From Amycolatopsis azurea DSM 43854 (lineage in GTDB: Bacteria > Actinomycetota > Actinomycetes > Mycobacteriales > Pseudonocardiaceae): a DNA stretch of 64,000 nt. Below the pieces are notes generated by a model. The model made no database searches and was not told the origin of the DNA. It saw only the letters and a list, made by a program, of their open reading frames with translations. Shown piece after piece: positions 15,340 to 22,672 of this stretch; the stretch's first letter is position 1; the number at the start of each line of letters is the position of its first letter. The stretch spans positions 248,001 through 312,000 of the forward strand of contig NZ_MUXN01000025.1 in the NCBI RefSeq assembly GCF_001995215.1, read 5' to 3'. A program made the translations under genes and the position numbers.

Positions 15340-17871
15340 TCAGGGCCAGCCGAGCGGGGTGACCTCGGCCGCCGACGTCCACGGCCCGCGTCCACCCGCC
15401 TCGGTGAGCGCGCGGAACCGCACATAACGGGCCCGGGTGGGCCAGAAGCGAAGTGTCTTCCGGACCGCGTCATCAGCGAAAGTACCCGCCGCGACGGGAC
15501 TCCCCCAAGCCGAGCCGTCGGCGCTCAGGTAGACCTCGTATCCGCCGACGCGGCCATGGTCGGAACCGTCCTGGCGCGGCAGGTAGGCCAGGCCGGTGAC
15601 GGTGCGGGCGGCGCCCAGATCGAGTTGGAGTTCGTGGGGCAGCGGGTCTTCCCCACCGGACCACTTGCTGTGCCAATGGGTGGCGGGGTCGCCGTCGACC
15701 GCGTTCGTCGCGGCGCCGGATTCGCCAGAGGTCTCCTGACTGTCGGCCGAGCGGACGGTGGCGGCGAGCGGCCCTGAGCCCATGACCGGATCGCTGATGG
15801 TCTCGGCACCTGTCTCGACATGCCCCGCGAAGCGGCGAAGGAAGCCGTCCGGACCCTGAACGGTCAGGTCGTACCAGCCGCCCATGCCGCCTTCGGTACT
15901 GAACCAGTCCTCGACCGTCGCGCCGGACGCGACCGAGTACGTCCACGGCCCGCCGCCCCGGTTCCCGGTGCGCACGGTCAGTTCGCAAGCGGCGCCGGCG
16001 TTGGTCATCTTCAGGTACACGACACCGGAACCCGGCCGCAGCACGACTTCCGGATTCGGTTTGCCCCCGGTGGTCGCGGTGATCCGGTTTCCCGCGAACC
16101 GCCGCAGGAAACCGTTGGGGCCGTGCGTGGTGAGGTCGTACGCGCCGTCCGGGGAGCCCACCTGCCAGAAGTCCGAGAGCGTGGCACCGGCGCCGACGGT
16201 GTAGCGCCACGGCCCGTCGGTCCGGTGCGCGTTGGCGTAGACGTAGAAGTGCGCGCCGGAGGATCCGGTGCTGGCGAAGTCGATCCAGAACTTTTCCGCC
16301 GTCACTCGTCCCGACGCCGTCAGCTGATAGGGCAACGGCCGCGCCGTCCGGACCCCGGTCTCCGCCACCGGTGGTTTCTGCACGGAAGGCGGCTGTGGCT
16401 GGGTGTTCCACGGCCCGCTCGTCGGCACCGGTTTGGTCAGCGCCGGATAGGTGGCACTCGGCGCCGTCGTGTCCAGCGCGGAGGTCAGATCCCCGCAGAC
16501 CGCGCGCCGCCACGGCGAGATGTTCGGTTCGGCGACGCCGCTCCACTGTTCCAGGAACCGCAGCACGGACGTGTGGTCGAAGACCTCCGAACACACCTTG
16601 CCGCCCCGGCTCCACGGCGAGATGACGAACATCGGCACCCGCACCCCCAGCCCGATCGGCTCACTGGAGACGAATTCGTCGGTCGTGGCGACGGAACTCT
16701 TGCCTTCGTCGTCGGAAACGGGCGGCGCCGGCGGCGGCATGTGGTCGAAGAAGCCGCCGTCCTCGTCGTAGGTCAGCAGGAACAGCGTCTTGTCCCAGAC
16801 CCCGGGCTTCGAAGCGATCGTGTCGAGAATCGACTTGACCAGATCGGCGCCGGTGTTGGGTCCCCAAGCGGGATGCTCGGTCTGCGATTCCGGCGCGACG
16901 ATCCAGGACACCGCCGGGAGCTTGCCCGCGTCGACGTCGGACTTGAAGGCGCTCAACAACTGCTTCGGCGCGACCCGGGCCAAGCCGCGGTCGTACAGGG
17001 CCCGTTCGGTCGGGTTCAGGGTCGCCACGCCCGCCGCAAGCCCGTCGAGGAGCCGGGTACGTTCGGCGGCCGAGGCCGAATCCAAGGCGTAGTAGAAGTA
17101 CTCCAGTTTCGGGAATGCCTTGCCCGCGGAGTCCTTCACCTTCGAAAGCGCCTTGGTGCCGACGGCGAGGAAACTGCTGAAATAGTCCAGCGAATTGTCG
17201 CCGTAATTGTCCCATTCCTGATAGACCCGCCAGCTGCGGCCCGCGGCCTGGAGTCGTTCGGCGTAGGTCTTCCAGGTGTAGCCGGTGTGCCCGGGATTCT
17301 GCCAGGCGGCGTTGCCGATGGCGCGGGTCTTGCCGTCCGGCTCGAACCCGAGTTTGCCGGTGAACAGGTACATCCGGTTCGGGTTGGTAGGCCCCAATTC
17401 GGAGCAGTGGTAGGCGTCGCAGACGGTGAACGCGTCGGCCAGCTCGTGGTAGAACCGCAGAGCCGAACGCGTGTGATAGGTCAGCGAACGGACCCCCTTG
17501 GCCGCGCTCCACGCGTCGTGACGCCCCTTGTTCCACGCGCGGTGCCCGCCCGACCAGCTGTGGTCGACGTCGGCCATGAACTGGTCGTCGATCGCGTAGG
17601 GAAGCAGCGTGCCCGAGCCGTTGGGCTGCTGGAAGACCGACGCCCCCGAGGGCAGCTTGATCGCGGCCGGATCATTGAAACCGCGTACGCCGCGCAGTGT
17701 CCCGAGATAGTGGTCGAACGACCGGTTCTCCTGCATGAAGACCACGACGTGCTCGATGACGTCGAGTCCGCCCGTCGGCGCCTCGGCGGCGAGCGCCTGC
17801 CGGACGCTCTCCGGAAGCAAGGTGAAGGCGGTGGCCGCACCAGCGGCCTTCAGCAGGGTGCGACGGCGCAC
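15340..17871 (-). CDS. Secreted phosphocholine-type phospholipase C with C-terminal F5/8 (discoidin-like) domain
   Basis: 843 residues from a GTG start with GGAGG 5 bp upstream. The N-terminal RRRTLLKAAG is a Tat signal. Catalytic alkaline-phosphatase-like PLC region: EHVVVFMQENRSFDHYLGTL, YDEDGGFFDHMPPP and FVISPWSRGG. Two DUF756 repeats follow (both ending DGFLRRFAG or NGFLRRFAG). The last ~150 residues form an F5/8 type C module (AVDGDPATHWHSKW ... ELQLDLG ... VGGYEVYLSADG ... RARYVRFRAL). Family members hydrolyse phosphatidylcholine or sphingomyelin outside the cell, often under phosphate limitation. The extra binding module is less usual and suggests surface or carbohydrate attachment. 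Confidence 0.9.
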   Translation of the reverse strand: MRRRTLLKAAGAATAFTLLPESVRQALAAEAPTGGLDVIEHVVVFMQENRSFDHYLGTLRGVRGFNDPAAIKLPSGASVFQQPNGSGTLLPYAIDDQFMADVDHSWSGGHRAWNKGRHDAWSAAKGVRSLTYHTRSALRFYHELADAFTVCDAYHCSELGPTNPNRMYLFTGKLGFEPDGKTRAIGNAAWQNPGHTGYTWKTYAERLQAAGRSWRVYQEWDNYGDNSLDYFSSFLAVGTKALSKVKDSAGKAFPKLEYFYYALDSASAAERTRLLDGLAAGVATLNPTERALYDRGLARVAPKQLLSAFKSDVDAGKLPAVSWIVAPESQTEHPAWGPNTGADLVKSILDTIASKPGVWDKTLFLLTYDEDGGFFDHMPPPAPPVSDDEGKSSVATTDEFVSSEPIGLGVRVPMFVISPWSRGGKVCSEVFDHTSVLRFLEQWSGVAEPNISPWRRAVCGDLTSALDTTAPSATYPALTKPVPTSGPWNTQPQPPSVQKPPVAETGVRTARPLPYQLTASGRVTAEKFWIDFASTGSSGAHFYVYANAHRTDGPWRYTVGAGATLSDFWQVGSPDGAYDLTTHGPNGFLRRFAGNRITATTGGKPNPEVVLRPGSGVVYLKMTNAGAACELTVRTGNRGGGPWTYSVASGATVEDWFSTEGGMGGWYDLTVQGPDGFLRRFAGHVETGAETISDPVMGSGPLAATVRSADSQETSGESGAATNAVDGDPATHWHSKWSGGEDPLPHELQLDLGAARTVTGLAYLPRQDGSDHGRVGGYEVYLSADGSAWGSPVAAGTFADDAVRKTLRFWPTRARYVRFRALTEAGGRGPWTSAAEVTPLGWP

Positions 17872-18274
17872 GGAGCCCTCCAGGAATGGCGTTGAACCGC
17901 TCGAATGTGATCGAAACTGCACCTTTGATGCGATCTGCGAGCAGATGTAAACATAAGTGCCTGCTCGGTTCAAGAGTTCCGCCGCCGGGCTGCATGATCG
18001 GACCAACAGGTCGCGACTTTCGGATGGTCGGGCCCCCTTCGGGCGCTCCCAAGGTCCGTGAAGGCCTCCTTCACTACCTTGCCCATCGCCACAGAAGTCA
18101 CAGTGCCCCCAGCTCTCACTGCCGGACCGGGGGAAGGCCCCCTTCCCTCGGCTCAGCCGCGGAAACTCGACCTTCACTGCTTGAGCTGTGATCCCTGTTC
18201 CGTGAAGGCCTCCTTGAGGGACTCTGGGTCCCTCAAGGAGGCCTTCACGGAACAGAGCAGGCGACCACCCACGT
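17872..18274. other. 403-bp intergenic region with nested family C repeat material
   Basis: No gene is visible. 17872-18000 is AT-richer and probably holds the phospholipase promoter. 18058-18190 holds degraded family C pieces (GTGAAGGCCTCCTTCAC near 18059, and GAAGGCCCCCTTCCCTCGGC further on). The intact palindrome is at 18195-18255. Confidence 0.55.
18195..18255. repeat. Family C palindrome, copy 1 (likely terminator)
   Basis: Perfect 28-bp arms at 18195-18222 and 18228-18255 (core CCGTGAAGGCCTCCTTGAGG) with a 5-nt loop. It lies 19 bp after the stop of the phosphotransferase gene on the minus strand. Related copies are at 54484 and 56164. Confidence 0.85.
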
Positions 18275-19195
18275 TCAGGCGTTCGCCCGGCGCAGGCGTT
18301 CGGCGGCCTGCGCCCGCAGCTGGTCACCGCACAACGGGGCGTCGCCGTGCAGCGCCTCCCAGCGGGCGTTGTGCGCGGCCGGCCACAGGCTCGCCGCCCA
18401 GGCGACCTCCTGCTCCGCGGCGGTGAACCGGCGTTCCCGAAAGTCTTGATAGGCCAACAGAAACGCCTCGGAACTCGCGATCGGCGCCAGCGTCGGCGGT
18501 CCGGTGCTGGAGAACATCCCGCTCGCCGCGCCCACCAGCGCCGCCTCCGGTTGCCACGCCAAGCTGTCCCAGTCGTGCACGGTGGACACCGCCCCGTCAC
18601 ACCACCGGAGGTTCTGCCCCTCGAAATCCCCGTGCCCCAGAACGCGGGGCAACCCTGCCGCCGTCAACCGCCCACGAGCCCGGGAAGCGGTGTCGACGAC
18701 GAGCGCGGACACGACGTCCTGGTTTCGCTCGTCGAGGAAATCGAGAGACGGCCAAAGCCCGGGATCCCGGTGATCCCAGCGCACCCAGCGCGGATTCGGC
18801 AACGGCGGCGCGACCACGACGTCCGCCAGTCCGGCCATCACCCCGGCGAAGACCTCCGCGTAGCGCACAGCCACCTCGGGCGAATCCCCGCGCAGCATCT
18901 CGCCGCCGGGCCGCGATTCCTCCGCGTGCACGGCCAGCGAACCGACCTCGACCACCCGGGTGAGCGGCCGCGCACAGGGAAACCCGCGTTCGGCCAGTCG
19001 CGCCTGGGCCGTGACGCACGCTTCGGCCCGGCCGTCGTCCGGGCGCGCCTTGACCACGACGTCCGTCCCGTCGGTCAGGCGGAGGCCGAACACCGTCGAG
19101 ATCGAGTGCGCCCGGAACAGGACGTCATCGGGTTTGGCACCCAGCTCTTCGGAACACCATTCCGTCAGCCACCCCGGCAGTTCGTCCGACGACAT
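18275..19195 (-). CDS. Aminoglycoside phosphotransferase (APH)-fold protein
   Basis: 306 residues starting at the ATG giving MSSDELPGW. The kinase core is recognisable: VFGLRLTDGTDVVVKARP (nucleotide-binding Lys), the catalytic loop LGHGDFEGQNLRW and the metal-binding HDWDSLAWQPEA. The Brenner-type loop has HGD...N as in APH/choline kinases. The substrate cannot be deduced; many chromosomal members phosphorylate small metabolites and do not confer resistance. A long C-terminal helix-rich part (FLLAYQDFRERRFTAAEQEVAWAASLW) fits the family. It is flanked downstream by the family C palindrome and appears monocistronic. Confidence 0.85.
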   Translation of the reverse strand: MSSDELPGWLTEWCSEELGAKPDDVLFRAHSISTVFGLRLTDGTDVVVKARPDDGRAEACVTAQARLAERGFPCARPLTRVVEVGSLAVHAEESRPGGEMLRGDSPEVAVRYAEVFAGVMAGLADVVVAPPLPNPRWVRWDHRDPGLWPSLDFLDERNQDVVSALVVDTASRARGRLTAAGLPRVLGHGDFEGQNLRWCDGAVSTVHDWDSLAWQPEAALVGAASGMFSSTGPPTLAPIASSEAFLLAYQDFRERRFTAAEQEVAWAASLWPAAHNARWEALHGDAPLCGDQLRAQAAERLRRANA

Positions 19196-19282
19196 GGGGT
19201 CGACTGTGCCAGAAAGCCGAGGTGGGGGCCGCCCCCCTTGAGCGGCCCCCACCCGGTTCACCCGGCCCGGACCGGCCGGACG

Positions 19283-19696
19283 TCATTCATCCCCCGTTTC
19301 GGACCTCCCGGACGAGAGCGCCAGCGACAGCACCATGACGACCGGCCAGATCACGGCCAGCAGCGAGGCGCCCCCGAGGGTGATCGCGGCGACGGAAACC
19401 GCCGTCGCGATCAGCCCTCCCACCGGTGATACGTAGAAAAGGCCCAGCGGCCCCGAGAAGAGCGCCCACCGCAGCGCCGTCTTCGCCGATTTGGCAGGCG
19501 GCCGGGGAACCGCGTACCGCCCCGGTCCGACGACCTCGTGGTCGGTGCTCTGATACCAGCCGCCGGACATCAGTGGCGGGTGTGGCGCGAAGGAAGCAGG
19601 CCTTCGCCCGAACGCCTTGGGCGTGCGGGGATTCTCCTCGGCCGGCACGTGGCGATGATCCTTCGGTCGTCTCATGACACTCTCTGCACCGCGCAT
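19283..19696 (-). CDS. Small membrane protein of unknown function
   Basis: 137 residues. The first ~75 are basic and Pro-rich (RRPKDHRHVPAEENPRTPKA ... GPGRYAVPRPPAK). Two or three hydrophobic segments follow (WALFSGPLGLFYVSPVGGLIATAVSVAAITLG and LLAVIWPVVMVLSLAL). I chose the ATG at 19696 because GGGGGAGG lies 5 bp upstream; a second ATG at 19675 is possible. The layout resembles actinobacterial proteins with a DUF4190/TM2-like membrane tail, but I cannot name a family. The neighbouring APH-like and Crp genes give no functional clue. Confidence 0.65.
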   Translation of the reverse strand: MRGAESVMRRPKDHRHVPAEENPRTPKAFGRRPASFAPHPPLMSGGWYQSTDHEVVGPGRYAVPRPPAKSAKTALRWALFSGPLGLFYVSPVGGLIATAVSVAAITLGGASLLAVIWPVVMVLSLALSSGRSETGDE

Positions 19697-19827
19697 GACA
19701 TCCTCCCCCGTCGCCGGCCCGAGGCCTGGTGAAGCGACCTCTCGCCTGGCACAATTACCGGTTGCGGTTCGAAACTTTCCGGGTCGTTCTGCCCACTGAC
19801 CATGCTGACGAGTCGGGGGACTGGCTG

Positions 19828-19884
19828 ATGCGTCAAATGGAACACAGCGTCGAAAAGGCACCGAGCGCCGAAGGGCCGGGATGA
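19828..19884 (+). CDS. Candidate 18-residue upstream ORF overlapping the crp-like start
   Basis: ATG at 19828 begins MRQMEHSVEKAPSAEGPG and its TGA overlaps the ATG of the Crp/Fnr gene in an ATGA. A weak GGGGGA lies 7-12 bp upstream. It might couple translation of the regulator. Coding evidence is limited to this arrangement. Confidence 0.25.
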   Translation: MRQMEHSVEKAPSAEGPG

Positions 19885-20594
19885 CCGGTTCCGCCACGGA
19901 TGAGCCCGGAGGCTTCGGAGCCTGGCGGCGGCTGTCCCCGGCGGAACAGTCCGCTCTCCGGAGCGCGGGACATGTGAAGGTGTGGCGACCCGGCCAGATC
20001 CTCGCCCTCCAGGGCAGCCCGCCCACCAGCATGTTCGTCGTCCTGCACGGCTGGGTGAAGATCAGCGCCACCAACTATCGCGGGGAGGACGCCCCGCTCG
20101 CCGCGCGCGGGCCCGCGGAGATCGTCGGCGAACTGGCCCCGATCAGCGGGCTCCCCCGGTCCGCCACGATGTCGGCGATCGACGAGGTGCACACCCTCGT
20201 CGTGCCCAAGGACAAATTCCTCGGCGTGCTGCGCGACAGGCCGCGGATCGCCGAGGAGATCTTCCGCAACGCGGCGATCCGGCTGCAGCAATCCGACAGG
20301 CTGCGCCTCGAGTCCGGCGGGCCGGATTTCCCGCAACGTCTCGCCGCGGTCCTCGTGGAACTGGCCTTGCAGCACGCTGTCGACTGGACGAACGAGGAAC
20401 AGGTCGTTCTCCGTTTCAATCAAGGGGAATTGGCCGGTTTCGCCCGGGTCTCGCGCAGCACCCTGATCCGAGGTCTCGAAGAGCTCCGGCGGCTGGGGGT
20501 GGTGCACACCGCACGTCAGCGCGTCACCATCACCCACCCTCGCGCATTGCGGGAATTGGCCGCCGGCCGTCCCCCTCCGGACGACAAGACCTGA
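19881..20594 (+). CDS. Crp/Fnr family transcriptional regulator
   Basis: 237 residues. The N-terminal cyclic-nucleotide-binding-like barrel spans ~20-135 (GQILALQGSPPTSMFVVLHGWVKIS ... AEIVGELAPISGLPRSATMSAID), where the loop matches the phosphate-binding cassette RSAT. A dimer helix and a C-terminal winged helix follow (FNQGELAGFARVSRSTLIRGLEELRRLGVVHTARQRVTI). Whether cAMP binds is not clear. It lies 77 bp upstream of the FxsA-like peptide and HExxH enzyme on the same strand, so it may regulate or share a transcript with them. Actinobacterial natural-product and peptide loci often carry such a regulator. Confidence 0.88.
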   Translation: MTGSATDEPGGFGAWRRLSPAEQSALRSAGHVKVWRPGQILALQGSPPTSMFVVLHGWVKISATNYRGEDAPLAARGPAEIVGELAPISGLPRSATMSAIDEVHTLVVPKDKFLGVLRDRPRIAEEIFRNAAIRLQQSDRLRLESGGPDFPQRLAAVLVELALQHAVDWTNEEQVVLRFNQGELAGFARVSRSTLIRGLEELRRLGVVHTARQRVTITHPRALRELAAGRPPPDDKT

Positions 20595-20671
20595 TCGAAC
20601 CCGGAATCTCGGCTATCCTGGTCGTGGTTCAACTCTCGCAACCGTTTCACGGGGTGGAGGGAATCGGCACG

Positions 20672-20869
20672 ATGAGTTCTTTCTCGGCAAGCACGGAACC
20701 GGACATCGAATCGGCGTTGATCGATCTCGACGATGTCTCGTTCACCGCGTTACGGGAGCTGGACGGTGAAGCGTTCCGCCGGTCGGCGCATCATGTGGTC
20801 GAACGCACCACTCTTGTCCGTGCCCGCTATAGAAGTGCGGGCGCCGCTGGCGGCGAGCGGATCGACTGA
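20672..20869 (+). CDS. FxsA-like small peptide (putative precursor of a modified peptide)
   Basis: 65 residues. The segment IESALIDLDDVSFTALRELD followed by GEAFRRSAHHVVER matches the leader pattern of FXSXX-COOH proteins (LIDLxxVSLxxLRxLDxSxLxxxLRRVLxE), as I remember that family. The usual C-terminal F-x-S-x-x is absent: the peptide ends RYRSAGAAGGERID. Start ATG follows GGAGG (11 bp). Its TGA overlaps the ATG of the HExxH protein (TGATG), so the two are coupled and stoichiometrically linked. The likely role is substrate of the HExxH enzyme, with the C-terminal ~15 residues as core (inference). It is too short for confident family assignment without a profile search. Confidence 0.7.
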   Translation: MSSFSASTEPDIESALIDLDDVSFTALRELDGEAFRRSAHHVVERTTLVRARYRSAGAAGGERID

Positions 20870-22671
20870 TGCCGCCGGCGGCCGAGGTTCGCCCCGCGTT
20901 CCATCGCTTGTCGTGGCGGGAGTTCGACGCACTGGCACGCCTCGACGGTGAAGAGGACATGGCTCGCCGCCTTCGTCGGGCCGAACGAAGCCGTCGCAAG
21001 CTCCTGATCCACACGTTGCTGACAGAGGCCGCGAAGACGCCAAGTTACGAAGATCGCCTGCCGCCGCTGGATTCCGCGTGGGAACTCCTCGCACGTGCCG
21101 AAGCACGAGCACCCCGGGCCGTGAACCGGTTGCTCACCAATCCGTACACCGGAAGCTGGGTGGGCTACACGATTCGCTTGATGCGCAACGGAATCGACGG
21201 CGTGAGTCCTTTGTGGATGCACCTCGGGCACGCGCACGCGATCTCGGCCGCCGCGGCGATCCGGGCGGAGCTGGACTTCGAGACCGCCATTCCGGCGTGG
21301 CACGGCAACGCCATGCTCCCCTCCCTCGGAATGGCCAGATTTCCCGGCACCGACCCCTTCTCTTCGGCGGTCGTGCGAGGCGCGGACGCCCAGTACTCGG
21401 TGTCGAACGCCGGAACGACGGTCCACCTGCCGGACGCACCCGAGTCCGACGCCCCCGGCTGGTGGGGAATCCGACGGGTCCGGAGCCAGGTCGGCACGCA
21501 CCGGTTCTCGTTGTGGCTGGACGATATCGATCCCTATCGCGGGCTCTACGAACCGATCCCGCCGGAACGGTTGCCCGGCAAGGAGCTCGCGGATTGGCAA
21601 CGGCTGATCGACGAAGCCTGCCGCCTGATCGCCGCTCATCTGCCCGGCCTTGCCCGCATCATGCCGGTGGGGCTGGCTTCGCTGGTGCCGAAACCCCAGG
21701 TGCTGTTCCGGAATCCGAGCGCGTCGACCGGGGAAGCTTTCGGCAGCGCGGTGATCGGCCTTCCCGCCGATGGCGCTTCCCTCGCCGAGAGCCTGATCCA
21801 CGAATTCCAGCACATCGTGCTCGGCGGTCTGCTTCACCTCGTCGAGTTGTACGAACCGGATCCGAGGGAGCGGATCTACGTGGCGTGGCGGGACGATCCG
21901 CGCCCTTTGAGCGGTGCCCTGCAAGGGGTTTACGCCTTTTTCGGGGTCACCGCGTTCTGGCGTGCGCTGCTCCGGGCCGGTCGAACTCCCCGGCGCTCCG
22001 GCTTCGAATTCGCTTTTTGGCGTGAGCGGACCTGGGCGACCTTGCGGGTCCTGCGCGAGGACGCGACCTTGACCGCGGCGGGACGGCGATTCCTCGGCAA
22101 CATCGCCGAACGCCTCGGTCCCTGGCGGGACGAACCCGTACCGGCGGAGGCACGCGAACTCGCCGCCGCCGCCGGCTTGGATCACCTGGCGGGCTGGCGT
22201 GCCCGCCATCTGCGCCCGGACCCGTCCGTGGTCACCGAACTGGCGGCCGCCTGGCTCGACGGGCGGCCGAGGCCGCCCGTCCTCCGCGACACCTCGGAAC
22301 TTTCACCGACCCCGGTGCCGGACGGGAGCTGGTCGCAGGCCAGGACGGACCTGATCCGGCTGGCCGTCGGAGGCGCGCCGCAAGCCCCGACGGTGCCCGG
22401 GGCCACCGCCGCGGATTCCGCTTACACGGCAGGTGACTTCCTCGACGCCATCGAGGGCTATCGGCAAGAACTCGCCGCGGATCCCGACCGGCCGAATTCT
22501 CTCGTCGGGTTGGGCCTCGCGCTCTCCGCACGAGGCCCTCATCCCGCGGGCCGCGCCTTGGTGCACCGCCCCGAGCTCGTCCGCGCGGTGCACCGGCTTC
22601 TGCGCTCCGCTCCACGGCCACCGACGGTGGAACGGCTCGCCTCTTGGATCGGCCAGCTCGTCCCGGGCTGA
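20869..22671 (+). CDS. HExxH-type putative peptide beta-hydroxylase (FxsB-associated HExxH family)
   Basis: 600 residues. The zinc/iron-binding signature HEFQH lies at residues 311-315 in SLAESLIHEFQHIVLGGLLHLVELYEPD, followed by YVAWRDDPRPLSGALQGVYAFFGVTAFWR. This matches the actinobacterial 'HEXXH motif-containing peptide modification protein', renamed aKG-HExxH-type peptide beta-hydroxylase. Such enzymes hydroxylate precursor peptides beside radical SAM cyclophane synthases of the FxsB type. No radical SAM domain is present in this protein or nearby. The N-terminal ~300 residues are helical; the C-terminal 150 are TPR-like. The gene is coupled to the FxsA-like peptide and is convergent with the FxsT-like gene (2-bp gap at 22671/22673). 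Confidence 0.8.
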   Translation: MPPAAEVRPAFHRLSWREFDALARLDGEEDMARRLRRAERSRRKLLIHTLLTEAAKTPSYEDRLPPLDSAWELLARAEARAPRAVNRLLTNPYTGSWVGYTIRLMRNGIDGVSPLWMHLGHAHAISAAAAIRAELDFETAIPAWHGNAMLPSLGMARFPGTDPFSSAVVRGADAQYSVSNAGTTVHLPDAPESDAPGWWGIRRVRSQVGTHRFSLWLDDIDPYRGLYEPIPPERLPGKELADWQRLIDEACRLIAAHLPGLARIMPVGLASLVPKPQVLFRNPSASTGEAFGSAVIGLPADGASLAESLIHEFQHIVLGGLLHLVELYEPDPRERIYVAWRDDPRPLSGALQGVYAFFGVTAFWRALLRAGRTPRRSGFEFAFWRERTWATLRVLREDATLTAAGRRFLGNIAERLGPWRDEPVPAEARELAAAAGLDHLAGWRARHLRPDPSVVTELAAAWLDGRPRPPVLRDTSELSPTPVPDGSWSQARTDLIRLAVGGAPQAPTVPGATAADSAYTAGDFLDAIEGYRQELAADPDRPNSLVGLGLALSARGPHPAGRALVHRPELVRAVHRLLRSAPRPPTVERLASWIGQLVPG

Positions 22672-22672
22672 G

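Noticed and set aside
18275..19195. Aminoglycoside resistance gene
   Set aside because: The fold is APH-like but the substrate cannot be deduced; most such chromosomal kinases are not resistance enzymes.
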